Assembly (NCBI RefSeq): GCF_014054985.1
Contig: NZ_CP059569.1
Coordinates: 2,232,001 to 2,296,000, forward strand
Source: Kingella oralis
Lineage (GTDB): Bacteria > Pseudomonadota > Gammaproteobacteria > Burkholderiales > Neisseriaceae
Direction: 5' to 3'
Length of the DNA: 64,000 bases
The first letter of the stretch is position 1. Each line of letters starts with the position of its first letter. Made by a program: the position numbers and the translations under genes. Of this stretch, positions 42,796 to 50,664 are shown one piece after another. The notes beneath the pieces are model-generated. The model did not search any database and was not told the DNA's origin. It was given only the letters and a program-made list of their open reading frames with translations.

Positions 42796-43962
42796 CTATA
42801 AAGCGAATGTTTTCTGCCGTTGCAGCGATTGCAGGCCGAACGACGACATCAAACCGTCGCGCTGCAAGGCGCGTTCCACAAAGCGGGTGTCAAACAGCTC
42901 GCGGGCGGCTTTTTCAGGCTGCACATCGTTCAGAAAGGTGTTCACGCCCGCCAGATGCGTTTCTTTGAGCAGCTTAACCAGCAATTCGCTGTATGACTGG
43001 AACGGGAACGGCTGGAAATCCACCCGCCGCTGTTGCCAATCGGCATGGCGGATGGCGCCCGTGCGCTCGTATTTCTGCCACACGATGGGTTCGGGCTGCA
43101 ACACGGCGCGCAGCACTTTGGCATCGTGCGGCGTGTAGTGCCGGATGCCTTGTTTTGCCAGCAGCTCCGCCGTTTCGGAGCGATGGTGTTTGGCAAACGC
43201 TGCCGCGTCCACCAGCGCGTTAATCACGTTTTGCACCCATTGGGGGCGCGATTGGATGTCGTGGTCGTGCATCATGCTCAGGCAGCAGGCGTGGTCGCGC
43301 CAGATGTCGCCCGAAAAGCGCAGGATTTTGCCCACGCCTTTGGCTTCCGCCAGCGCGTTAAACGGCTCGGCAACGATGAATCCACCGATTTACTTGGCCG
43401 CCAACGCCGCCACCATGTCGGAAGGCGGCATCACGGTGAGCCGCACCTGCCCCGCCTGCGGGTTTTTCTCCACTACCGCCAAGCCCGCCTGACGCAGCAT
43501 CTGTTGCACGATGATGTTGTGAATGGAATACCAAAACGGAATCGCCACCGTTTGCCCCTGCAAATCCGCTAGCGCGTTCACATCGGGGCGCACCGTGAGC
43601 GCCGAGCCGCAAACGTGGTTCCACATCAGCGCGCGCACGGGCGCACGGCTGCCGTAGCGCATCCACACGCTCATCGGCGAGAGCACGTGAATCAAATTCA
43701 CCTGCCCCGATAAAAACGCTTCCACCAGCCCCGCCCACGAGCGGAACAGTACGGGCTTTGCCGCCGCCACGCCGTGTTGTTCAAACAAGCCTTTGCCGTG
43801 CGCCACCAGCAGCGGCGCGGCATCCACAATAGGCAGATAGCCGATGGCAAGCGGCGCATCGGGCCGCATGGCGGCGTTTTTGCCGCAGGCTTGCAACAGC
43901 GGCAGCGCGGCGGATGCGGTGAACAGGGCGGACAATTTCATAAAATCGCGGCGTGTGTACAT
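42796..43962 (-). pseudogene. ABC substrate-binding protein gene with in-frame stop
   Basis: A reading frame of 388 codons plus stop is interrupted by TAA at 43390-43392. The first part (190 aa) has a twin-arginine-like/lipoprotein start (YTRRDFMKLSALF, then LLQACG) and SBP features (IGYLPIVDAAPLLVAHGKG, AIPFWYSIHNIIVQQMLRQA). After the stop the same frame continues with IGGFIVAEPFNALAEAKGVG and runs to 42796. Family alignments expect a sense codon there, so one base change (for example CAA to TAA) explains it. TAA excludes selenocysteine. A sequencing error is the main alternative. Confidence 0.85.
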
Positions 43963-44057
43963 AATCGGGTTCTTTTTTGTTGTCGGATGGATGGGATGGG
44001 GCGGTTATGCGTTGAGGCAGCCTGAAAACGGACAGGGCGTTTTCAGGCTGCCTCAAA

Positions 44058-44190
44058 TCACAAATTCCACCGTTGCCGCCTGCTGCGTATCCTGCTGCGC
44101 GTGATACAGCGATTGCATAATCTCGCCGCGCAAACAGCTCAAATCGTGCAGCCGCCCGTGGCGCGGAAACGGCGTTTCAGGCTGCCTTTT
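44058..44190 (-). pseudogene. C-terminal remnant of the ABC ATPase
   Basis: On the minus strand a frame reads TPFPRHGRLHDLSCLRGEIM and ends EFVI before a TGA at about 44058. This matches the tail of nitrate/taurine-type ATPases. Upstream, a DUS and a palindromic repeat (44203-44224) replace the expected Walker-motif portion. The ATPase gene is therefore truncated to about 40 codons. Confidence 0.65.
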
Positions 44191-44202
44191 GTGTGGTTAG
44201 GG

Positions 44203-44224
44203 TACGGCTTGCGGGCAAGCCGTA
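44203..44224. repeat. Palindromic repeat ACGGCTTGC...GCAAGCCGT
   Basis: TACGGCTTGC and GCAAGCCGTA (44203-44212, 44215-44224) make a 10-bp perfect stem with a 2-base centre. Related copies: 11029-11048, 49585-49604 and 62651-62669. Confidence 0.7.
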
Positions 44225-44417
44225 GGGAGCGCGGTTTTAGGTTTTCAGGCTGCCGTCATCTGCGCCCGCGTTTGCCTTGCGCGCCGGTTTGCATGGATAG
44301 GCAGCCTGAAATCCGATTATTCCGCCCAAAAAAATCAACTTTCAGGCTGCCTTTGGCATTGATACGCAAGCAACAAGAGGCAGCCTGAAACAAATTGACG
44401 CACCGCCGCGCTGCCCA

Positions 44418-45275
44418 TCAACGCATCGCCCGCTGTATCCCCGCAATCGACACCAACGCCAACACCAGCCCAACCATCGAGCGCGCATCCAAAGCCTGCC
44501 CCAAAAACAGCCAGCCCAACACAAACGCGCTCACAGGGCTGAGCAGCCCCAGCGACGACACCGCCGCAGGCGACAGCCGCGCCAGTCCGCGAAAAAACAG
44601 CCCGTATGCCAGCACCGCCCCCACCAGACACAAATACGCATAGCCGCCCGCATTCGCCGCCGTCAGATGATGCGGCACGCCCTCGCGCCACAGCGTTATC
44701 GGCAGCAAAAACAGCCCGCCCGCCACCAGCTGCCAGCCGGTAAACGCCGCGCCCGACAGCTTAATCTGCCAATGCTTGGACAAATACACGCCCAACGCCA
44801 TCGCCGCCGAACCCGCCAACGCCGCCGCCACGCCCAGCCCGTCCAAGCGCGCCGTGGGCGACAACACCAGCAGCCCGATGCCCGCCACGCCCGCCACCGC
44901 CCAAGCCCACGCCGCTTTCGGCGGCATCTGCCCGCCAACCAGCCAAGTGAGCAGCAGCACCATCAGCGTTTGCGTGGACGTTAAAATCGCTGCCAGCCCG
45001 CCCGTGAGCCGATACGCCGCCACAAACAGCATCGCCTGAAACAGCCCGATATTCAGCACGCCCAGCAGCGTAATCCTGCCCCAATCGCGCCGCGCGGGCA
45101 CCTGCCGATACGCCGCCAGCAGCAACACGCCCGCAGGCAGCACGCGCAACAGCGCCGCCGTAAACGGACGCTCGGGCGGCAAAAACAGCGTGGTAACCAG
45201 ATAAGTGCTGCCCCAAATCAGCGGGGCAAGTGCGGTGAGCAGCAGGTCGGGGAGGCGGGTGCGGGTGGCGGGCAT
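44418..45275 (-). CDS. EamA/DMT-family exporter
   Basis: 285 aa from ATG 45275, about ten membrane helices in two EamA repeats. Characteristic: LAPLIWGSTYLVTTLFLPPE at the N-terminus, AFVLGWLFLGQALDARSMVG in the second repeat. Drug/metabolite transporters often export amino acids or drugs; the substrate here is unknown. The upstream in-frame extension is DUS-rich and rejected. The coding strand is G-rich. Confidence 0.85.
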   Translation of the reverse strand: MPATRTRLPDLLLTALAPLIWGSTYLVTTLFLPPERPFTAALLRVLPAGVLLLAAYRQVPARRDWGRITLLGVLNIGLFQAMLFVAAYRLTGGLAAILTSTQTLMVLLLTWLVGGQMPPKAAWAWAVAGVAGIGLLVLSPTARLDGLGVAAALAGSAAMALGVYLSKHWQIKLSGAAFTGWQLVAGGLFLLPITLWREGVPHHLTAANAGGYAYLCLVGAVLAYGLFFRGLARLSPAAVSSLGLLSPVSAFVLGWLFLGQALDARSMVGLVLALVSIAGIQRAMR

Positions 45276-45527
45276 TTTGGGTCTGTTATGGTTGGGATGG
45301 TTGAGGCAGCTTGAAAACGGGATGGGCGGTTTCAGGCTGTCGCTGGTGTTCAATCTTCGGGTAGTAACAACATTTCGCCGTTGCATCACACGCGGCGGCT
45401 GACCAAGCAGAATTTTTCGGATAAAACGGGCATGGGAACTCCTGCGAACAAAGCGGGGTTTGAGCGGTGTGATACCGCAAATGATTTAGGCAGCCTGAAA
45501 ACCGCTTTTCAGGCTGCCTACTGCTGT

Positions 45528-46643
45528 TTATTTACGCTTGCCGCGCAACACACGCACCATGTCGCGTATTTGATGCGCCAGCGGACGAAGCACCTTGGAT
45601 TCACGCCGCATTTTCCGCATGCGCTCGCGCCATTTGGCTGCTAAATTACGCATTGGCAAGCATTTGCGATAGAAATAATCCACGCGGGCAAACAGCTCTG
45701 CATCACGGTTCGCATGATGCCCGATGCCCACGTTGTCCAAGCGATATTTCAAATCTTGAATTTCGCGCAACAATTCGTTTTTATTGTTTTCCGCATCATG
45801 CAAAATCAAATGCAGCAAGCCATAATTGGCAGGGTCTTCCGCCAACGCGCGGCGCACCAGCGCATTGCGGTATGCTGCCTGATAGGCTTGATGTTTATCT
45901 ACACCCGCGATAACCGAATTGCCATAAGCATCATTGCTGGAAATGCGATGGTGGTAATACGCCAATTCTTTGTTCAGCGTTTTAATTTCGCCTAAGCGAA
46001 ATAGGCGCAAGTTGTAATCCCAATCGCCCAACACAGGCAATGCTGCGTTATAGCCGCCGATGGTTTTGGCAGCACTCATGCGAATCAACAAACAAATGGG
46101 TGGCGTAATATTGCCTTTAATTAGGCGAACCGCATCAGCATGATCGCGCCAAAAGCCCCATTCCAACACATTAAGCTGGCGCACCGTATCTTGTTTAATT
46201 TCCTCGTGAATCACCACGCAATTGGTTAAAACCGCTACCGCATCGCGGTTTTTCTGCAAAAAGGCAACTGTTTCCTGTAAAAAATCGGGATGCCAGCTAT
46301 CGTCGTCATCATGGATAACCAAAAACTCCTCGTTCGCCCGCTCAAACGCGCAATTGGAAGCCGCTTCCATGCCCAGCGATTGCGGGTTGTGGATAACCGT
46401 TAATCGTTCGCCGAATAAATCGCGATAGGTGTCCAGCAATTTCTCCACTGTGGCAACATCGCCGCCATCATTGACCACATACAAATGCCAATTTTGATAA
46501 CGTTGCTCCAATACGCTATTTAATGCGCGTGCCAACAGCACCGCTCTGTTTTTGGTGCGCGTGATAATGGCAACCGAACCGTCGGTTTTGAGATTGGGCA
46601 ATGAAGCAAAGGCTTGGGGTTGAGGGAAAAGAGTTGTATTCAT
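45528..46643 (-). CDS. Glycosyltransferase family 2
   Basis: 371 aa. GT-A fold with VAIITRTKNRAVLLARALNS, donor-site VVNDGG, and metal-binding HDDDDSWHPDFL near residue 115. WDYNLRLFRLGE suits a GT2 acceptor region. The C-terminal 80 residues are basic and helical, possibly membrane-associating. It lies 14 bp after the large HAD-domain gene and is surely co-transcribed. It probably acts in surface glycan or LOS synthesis; donor and acceptor are unknown. Confidence 0.9.
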   Translation of the reverse strand: MNTTLFPQPQAFASLPNLKTDGSVAIITRTKNRAVLLARALNSVLEQRYQNWHLYVVNDGGDVATVEKLLDTYRDLFGERLTVIHNPQSLGMEAASNCAFERANEEFLVIHDDDDSWHPDFLQETVAFLQKNRDAVAVLTNCVVIHEEIKQDTVRQLNVLEWGFWRDHADAVRLIKGNITPPICLLIRMSAAKTIGGYNAALPVLGDWDYNLRLFRLGEIKTLNKELAYYHHRISSNDAYGNSVIAGVDKHQAYQAAYRNALVRRALAEDPANYGLLHLILHDAENNKNELLREIQDLKYRLDNVGIGHHANRDAELFARVDYFYRKCLPMRNLAAKWRERMRKMRRESKVLRPLAHQIRDMVRVLRGKRK

Positions 46644-46657
46644 GGTGCTACCTGTGT

Positions 46658-48784
46658 TTAAAACTGGTTACGGATAAATTCAGGATACGCAGCAAATTCA
46701 TTTTTGGCCACGTTGTACAAATGCGAGTTCGTAGCTTGCAACCCGCTGTTACACCAATATTTCATTACCCCGCAAGGCCAGCCCCCACCATATAGAAACG
46801 AATACACTTCGCTTTCATTTTTTGGCAATTCGTTTTCAACGATGGGTCTAAATTCGGCGTGCGCATAAGTTGCCGCGTGCATGATTTGCCCTAAATGGGC
46901 GATTTCTTGCTTATTGGGCGAGCAGAATACCTGCATCATTGCGGCAATAGCCGTGTCAATAGAGACTTCATCGGCAGAAAGGGTTAAATGTTTCTCGCCC
47001 GAATGCCATGTGCGAATTGCATCCAATGCGGCTGCCTGAAAATGGGCAATCGTGCTGTTGAACCAGCCTAAATAGCGATAATGAACGTCTTTTTTAAACA
47101 TCGGCTCAAAGGCATCGCCCACTTGCTTAAAGTCCACGGTGGTTTCATGGTTGGCAGAATGCAAGTTTTCCAGCAAGTTCACGCCATTGCGCAATAGCAA
47201 CGCGTTTTTCAACTGTTCAAATTTATTGCCAAACGCAGAGAACATCACGCCATTGTGATACGACTTACCCGCAATAGCTTCGCTTATCCCCCATAAACCA
47301 TAGTAATAACCCGCCAAATTTTGCTCTACGCCCGCATAACGGCGCAAATCAATTAAGGCTGCCTGCATGGTGCCCGCCCAGCCTAAATCCACAATGGCTG
47401 CTTTGCGGTCATCGCGGAATACGCCTTCTTGGCGGTAATAGCCCATAGCGTTGTCAAAAACACCTTTAAAGGTGGGCAGCATGTCATCGAGCAAATAGCT
47501 GTTGATATAGTCTTTAATTAAAGCCGTTTTTGACCAATCCACTAAATTGTCTAACGGACCAATAATGTCATGCAAACCATGTTTATCGATAACTTCGTCG
47601 CTAAGATTGAAAGGTTTGAAAATATCGCGGAATGCACTGTTTTCATTAATTGAATGTTCTACCAAAAACAGTAATGATTTATCAGAGAGCCGCCCATTTT
47701 GGATAATTTCTGTATAGCAAGTAGAATAATGCAGCACTTTGCGCGAAACATATAAATAGCCGGATGTCGTACCGCATGACTTGTCTAAATCGCAAATATC
47801 CCATGCTGCTTGAATCACTTGGGCGTCGCGGGCGCAGAAATAAACATGCTCGATTTTGTTGCGTTTCACCTGTCCTGCCAGCCATTGAACATAGCTGTAT
47901 AGCGTTAATGCGCCCAAACTTTTTCCCAGCTTGCGCCAAAAGGCTTCTTCGCGGTCGGTTTCTTTTTGAGCGTCTAAATCGGCCAAGCGGGACAAAATGG
48001 AAAATGGCACCAAATCGGCAGATAAGCTCGCGCCTACACGACGTTCCGCAATGAAACGAGGGTAGTGCAGCGTGCTGATGCCAGCTTGCTTGGGTTGCTC
48101 AACATCTGAATGTAAGTTATCGCCAATATGCAAAATACGGTGGTTGGCTGGAATATGTTTGCGCACAACGTTCCAAATTTTGCCCGTGTGCTTGGTTTGG
48201 TTGTATTCGGAAGAAACAAACAAATGATCGCAGAGCGTATCAATTTGGTTGTATGCCAAAATGGTGCTGATTTGCTCTTGGGACAAATACATATCCGAAA
48301 CGAAAATAATGGTTTTGCCTGCCGCTTTTAAGCGTTTTATCAGTTCTACTTGGTCGGCAATTGCCACGCACGCTACTTTTTCAGCTTGAATTTCGGCTTC
48401 GCGCGCGGTCGCAACAAGACTGGCAGCTCCTGCCAATTGCGGCGCCGCTTGCACTTGCTGATAAATTTCATCGAATGTAATTTCTTCGGCTTTCGTTGCT
48501 GCCCATGCAATGGCGCGAGCGCGGTTTTCCGCGTCAAAGCGTATTTTGGCAAAGCCTTTCGCATCAAAGCCATGCGCCAATAATTCACGTTCCACATATG
48601 CGAATAAGTCAATGGGGCATTCCAGCACGCGCGTGAGCACCGTATCAAAAATATCAAACGACACGACATCTGCATCTTTTGCTTTTTTTAATGCGGTTGC
48701 GATGTAGTTTTCATCTGGTTCGGGCGGTTGATTAAGCCATCTTTCTCTCGCGTCAAGCAATAATGTTTGAGAACGAACATCCAT
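46658..48784 (-). CDS. Large HAD-superfamily protein of glycan-associated type (COG5610-like)
   Basis: 708 aa. N-terminal HAD phosphatase-like domain (about 35-240): motif I VVSFDIFDTVLTR with Asp at about 43, motif II FVSDMYLS, and motif IV LHIGDNLHSDVEQPKQAG. The C-terminal 450 residues form one or more domains without a named family that I can assign (AAIVDLGWAGTMQAALIDLR is notable). Relatives occur in polysaccharide clusters beside glycosyltransferases. It lies upstream of the GT2 gene with 14 bp spacing. Base composition is AT-richer than the neighbours, hinting at transfer. Confidence 0.82.
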   Translation of the reverse strand: MDVRSQTLLLDARERWLNQPPEPDENYIATALKKAKDADVVSFDIFDTVLTRVLECPIDLFAYVERELLAHGFDAKGFAKIRFDAENRARAIAWAATKAEEITFDEIYQQVQAAPQLAGAASLVATAREAEIQAEKVACVAIADQVELIKRLKAAGKTIIFVSDMYLSQEQISTILAYNQIDTLCDHLFVSSEYNQTKHTGKIWNVVRKHIPANHRILHIGDNLHSDVEQPKQAGISTLHYPRFIAERRVGASLSADLVPFSILSRLADLDAQKETDREEAFWRKLGKSLGALTLYSYVQWLAGQVKRNKIEHVYFCARDAQVIQAAWDICDLDKSCGTTSGYLYVSRKVLHYSTCYTEIIQNGRLSDKSLLFLVEHSINENSAFRDIFKPFNLSDEVIDKHGLHDIIGPLDNLVDWSKTALIKDYINSYLLDDMLPTFKGVFDNAMGYYRQEGVFRDDRKAAIVDLGWAGTMQAALIDLRRYAGVEQNLAGYYYGLWGISEAIAGKSYHNGVMFSAFGNKFEQLKNALLLRNGVNLLENLHSANHETTVDFKQVGDAFEPMFKKDVHYRYLGWFNSTIAHFQAAALDAIRTWHSGEKHLTLSADEVSIDTAIAAMMQVFCSPNKQEIAHLGQIMHAATYAHAEFRPIVENELPKNESEVYSFLYGGGWPCGVMKYWCNSGLQATNSHLYNVAKNEFAAYPEFIRNQF

Positions 48785-48952
48785 TCCTTTTACCTTATTT
48801 ACCTTATTTAATTTAAAAAATCAAAGACGTTTTACTAAACGAGCTATTATAGCCGATACGAGCAAATTTTGTTATTTTACCCCCTCCACCCCCATCGGCA
48901 GCCTGAAACCCGTTTCCGCTATAATCCCCGCTTTTTCTCCCACGGCAACACC

Positions 48953-49489
48953 ATGACCCCATCCCGCCCCACCCGCATTCTCGGCATAGACCCCGGCAGC
49001 CGTACCACAGGCTTTGGCATCATCGACGTGGTGGGGCGCGAGCAGATTTATGTGGTTTCAGGCTGCATCAAAACGATTAAAAACGACGAGCTGGCGGGGC
49101 GCATCGGCATCATCGTGGAAAACATCAGCGAGCTGGTTGCCACCTATCGCCCCACCGTGGCGGCGGTGGAGCGCGTGTTTGTGAACGTGAACCCCGCGGC
49201 CACGCTGATGCTGGGGCAGGCGCGCGGCGCGGCGATTGCGGCGCTGGTGTTGCGCGGCTTGCCCGTTTACGAATACACCGCGCTGCAAGTGAAGCAGGCG
49301 GTGGTGGGGCAGGGCAAGGCGGCGAAGGAGCAAGTGCAACACATGGTGGTGCAAATGCTGAAACTGTCGGGCACGCCGCAAGCCGATGCCGCCGATGGCT
49401 TGGCGATTGCGCTCACCCACGCGCTGCGCAATCAAGGCTTGGCGGCGAAGCTCGGCAGCTCGCAAGTGAAAGGCGGGCGGTTTCAATAG
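48953..49489 (+). CDS. ruvC: Holliday junction resolvase RuvC
   Basis: Cuts Holliday junctions with RuvAB. From ATG 48953 it is 178 aa. Catalytic acids: Asp13 in GIDPGSRTTGFG, Glu in AAVERVFVNVNP, and the DAADGLAIALTHAL pair near the C-terminus. TATAAT at 48920-48925 is a likely -10. A DUS near residue 38 is read as VVSGCIKT. ruvA and ruvB are not in the window. Confidence 0.96.
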   Translation: MTPSRPTRILGIDPGSRTTGFGIIDVVGREQIYVVSGCIKTIKNDELAGRIGIIVENISELVATYRPTVAAVERVFVNVNPAATLMLGQARGAAIAALVLRGLPVYEYTALQVKQAVVGQGKAAKEQVQHMVVQMLKLSGTPQADAADGLAIALTHALRNQGLAAKLGSSQVKGGRFQ

Positions 49490-50132
49490 GCAACCTGAAA
49501 GCCGAAGGCTTCAACGAAGTTAAAACGAGCGAAGCTAAAACGGCATTTATAAAGATTTTCAGGCTGCCTATTCTTTGCCAGCGCACGGCTTGCCAGCAAG
49601 CCGTAGGGGCGCGGGGAACGTTTCAGGCTGCCCAAGCAAGCGCGCCCGCGTTGAAGCAGCCTGAAAAATCAATCCATCCAGTAAAAAACCGTTTGGCTCA
49701 ATACCAAGCGGTTTTGTTTTTTCAGGCTGCCTTTGATGATTAGAGGCAGCCTGAAATTGTGGCAAACCAGCGGCAAATGAAACAGCGGCGGCTCGCCACC
49801 CAATGGCTGATGAAACAGAATGTTTGTAGGCCGGGCATTTATACCCGACAAACTTAATACGCCACTCAAAACGTCGGGCATAAATGCCCGACCTACTTAG
49901 ATTTTGCCAACGTTTTAGCGTGTAGGACTGGCAACTCATTGCTCACCATACAGAGGCAGCCTGAAATCCAATCCACCCAACAAAAAACCATTTGGCACAC
50001 ACCTAAACGGTTTTATTTTTTCAGGCTGCCTCCCCCACCCAAAAAATTAAAACAAACCCTCTAACCCCCCGCCCGAAAACGTAAATTTACGTTAATATCC
50101 CACTTCCCCAACCCAACCAAAGGAACCCCCCC
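49490..50132. repeat. Intergenic repeat cluster after ruvC
   Basis: No gene seen. In order: GAAGTTAAAACGAGCGAAGCTAAAAC-type repeats (49510-49541), the ACGGCTTGC/GCAAGCCGT palindrome (49585-49604), a DUS-bounded hairpin unit AACCGTTTGG/CCAAGCGGTT (49687-49713), facing copies of GTAGGYCGGGCAT (about 49827-49895), and a second DUS-bounded hairpin unit (about 49984-50012). The two hairpin units are near-duplicates over about 75 bp. Confidence 0.65.
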
Positions 50133-50555
50133 ATGCCCGCCACCCTCTCCCCGCAGCCCGCCATCATCACCGTCCAAGACCAAACCCCCGCCGGCAAAAT
50201 CCTGCACGAGCTGTTTTTAAAATTCAGCACCCACCGCATCAGCGCCGCCGAGCTGATTCGCGAGCGCGTGCGCCAAGAAGTGGAATCCTACAACAACCGC
50301 AGCGAAGAAGCCCTGCTGCGCCACAGTCTTGTGATTCCCACCGCGCGCGGCGATATTGTGCTAGACCCGCAAGGCAAAAAACACAAGCCCGTGGATGCCG
50401 AAACGCAAATCGCCATCGCGCTCAAAGCCTTTGAGCAAAACGGCTTTTTCATCCTTGCCGACAACCGCCAGCTGGAAACGCTGGACGAAACCGTGTATCT
50501 GCACGAAGGTTTGATTGTGAACTTCATCAAGCTCACGCCCTTAGTAGGCGGCTAG
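50133..50555 (+). CDS. Unknown protein upstream of DUF4132 gene
   Basis: 140 aa. No signal peptide or membrane segment. The N-terminal part is helical (AGKILHELFLKFSTHRISAA, ELIRERVRQEVESYNN); the C-terminal half looks alpha/beta (DAETQIAIALKAFEQNGFFI, LADNRQLETLDETVYLHEGL). Clear AAAGGAACC ribosome site. I cannot place it in a family. It lies 109 bp before the DUF4132 gene with a DUS and an AGCTTC-TGC-GAAGCT repeat between, so co-transcription is likely but not certain. Confidence 0.7.
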   Translation: MPATLSPQPAIITVQDQTPAGKILHELFLKFSTHRISAAELIRERVRQEVESYNNRSEEALLRHSLVIPTARGDIVLDPQGKKHKPVDAETQIAIALKAFEQNGFFILADNRQLETLDETVYLHEGLIVNFIKLTPLVGG

Positions 50556-50615
50556 TTTCGCCATTCTTGCCGACAGGTGCCACACGTTTTCAGGCAGCCT
50601 GAAAGCAAGTTGACG

Positions 50616-50635
50616 AGCTTCTGCGAAGCTAAAAC
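50616..50635. repeat. AGCTTC-TGC-GAAGCT-AAAAC repeat
   Basis: AGCTTC (50616-50621) and GAAGCT (50625-50630) surround TGC and are followed by AAAACC. Other copies lie at 60126 and 60629, with shorter versions at 10745, 10770, 15857 and 49520, and a variant GAAGTTAAAAC at 49510 and 63186. Every copy is beside a DUS. Confidence 0.65.
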
Positions 50636-50664
50636 CGATTAACCCCATCCGCAAAGGAATTGCC

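Noticed and set aside
43390..43392. Selenocysteine or programmed readthrough at the stop in the binding-protein gene
   Set aside because: The codon is TAA, which is not used for selenocysteine; no readthrough context is seen. A nonsense mutation or sequencing error is simpler.
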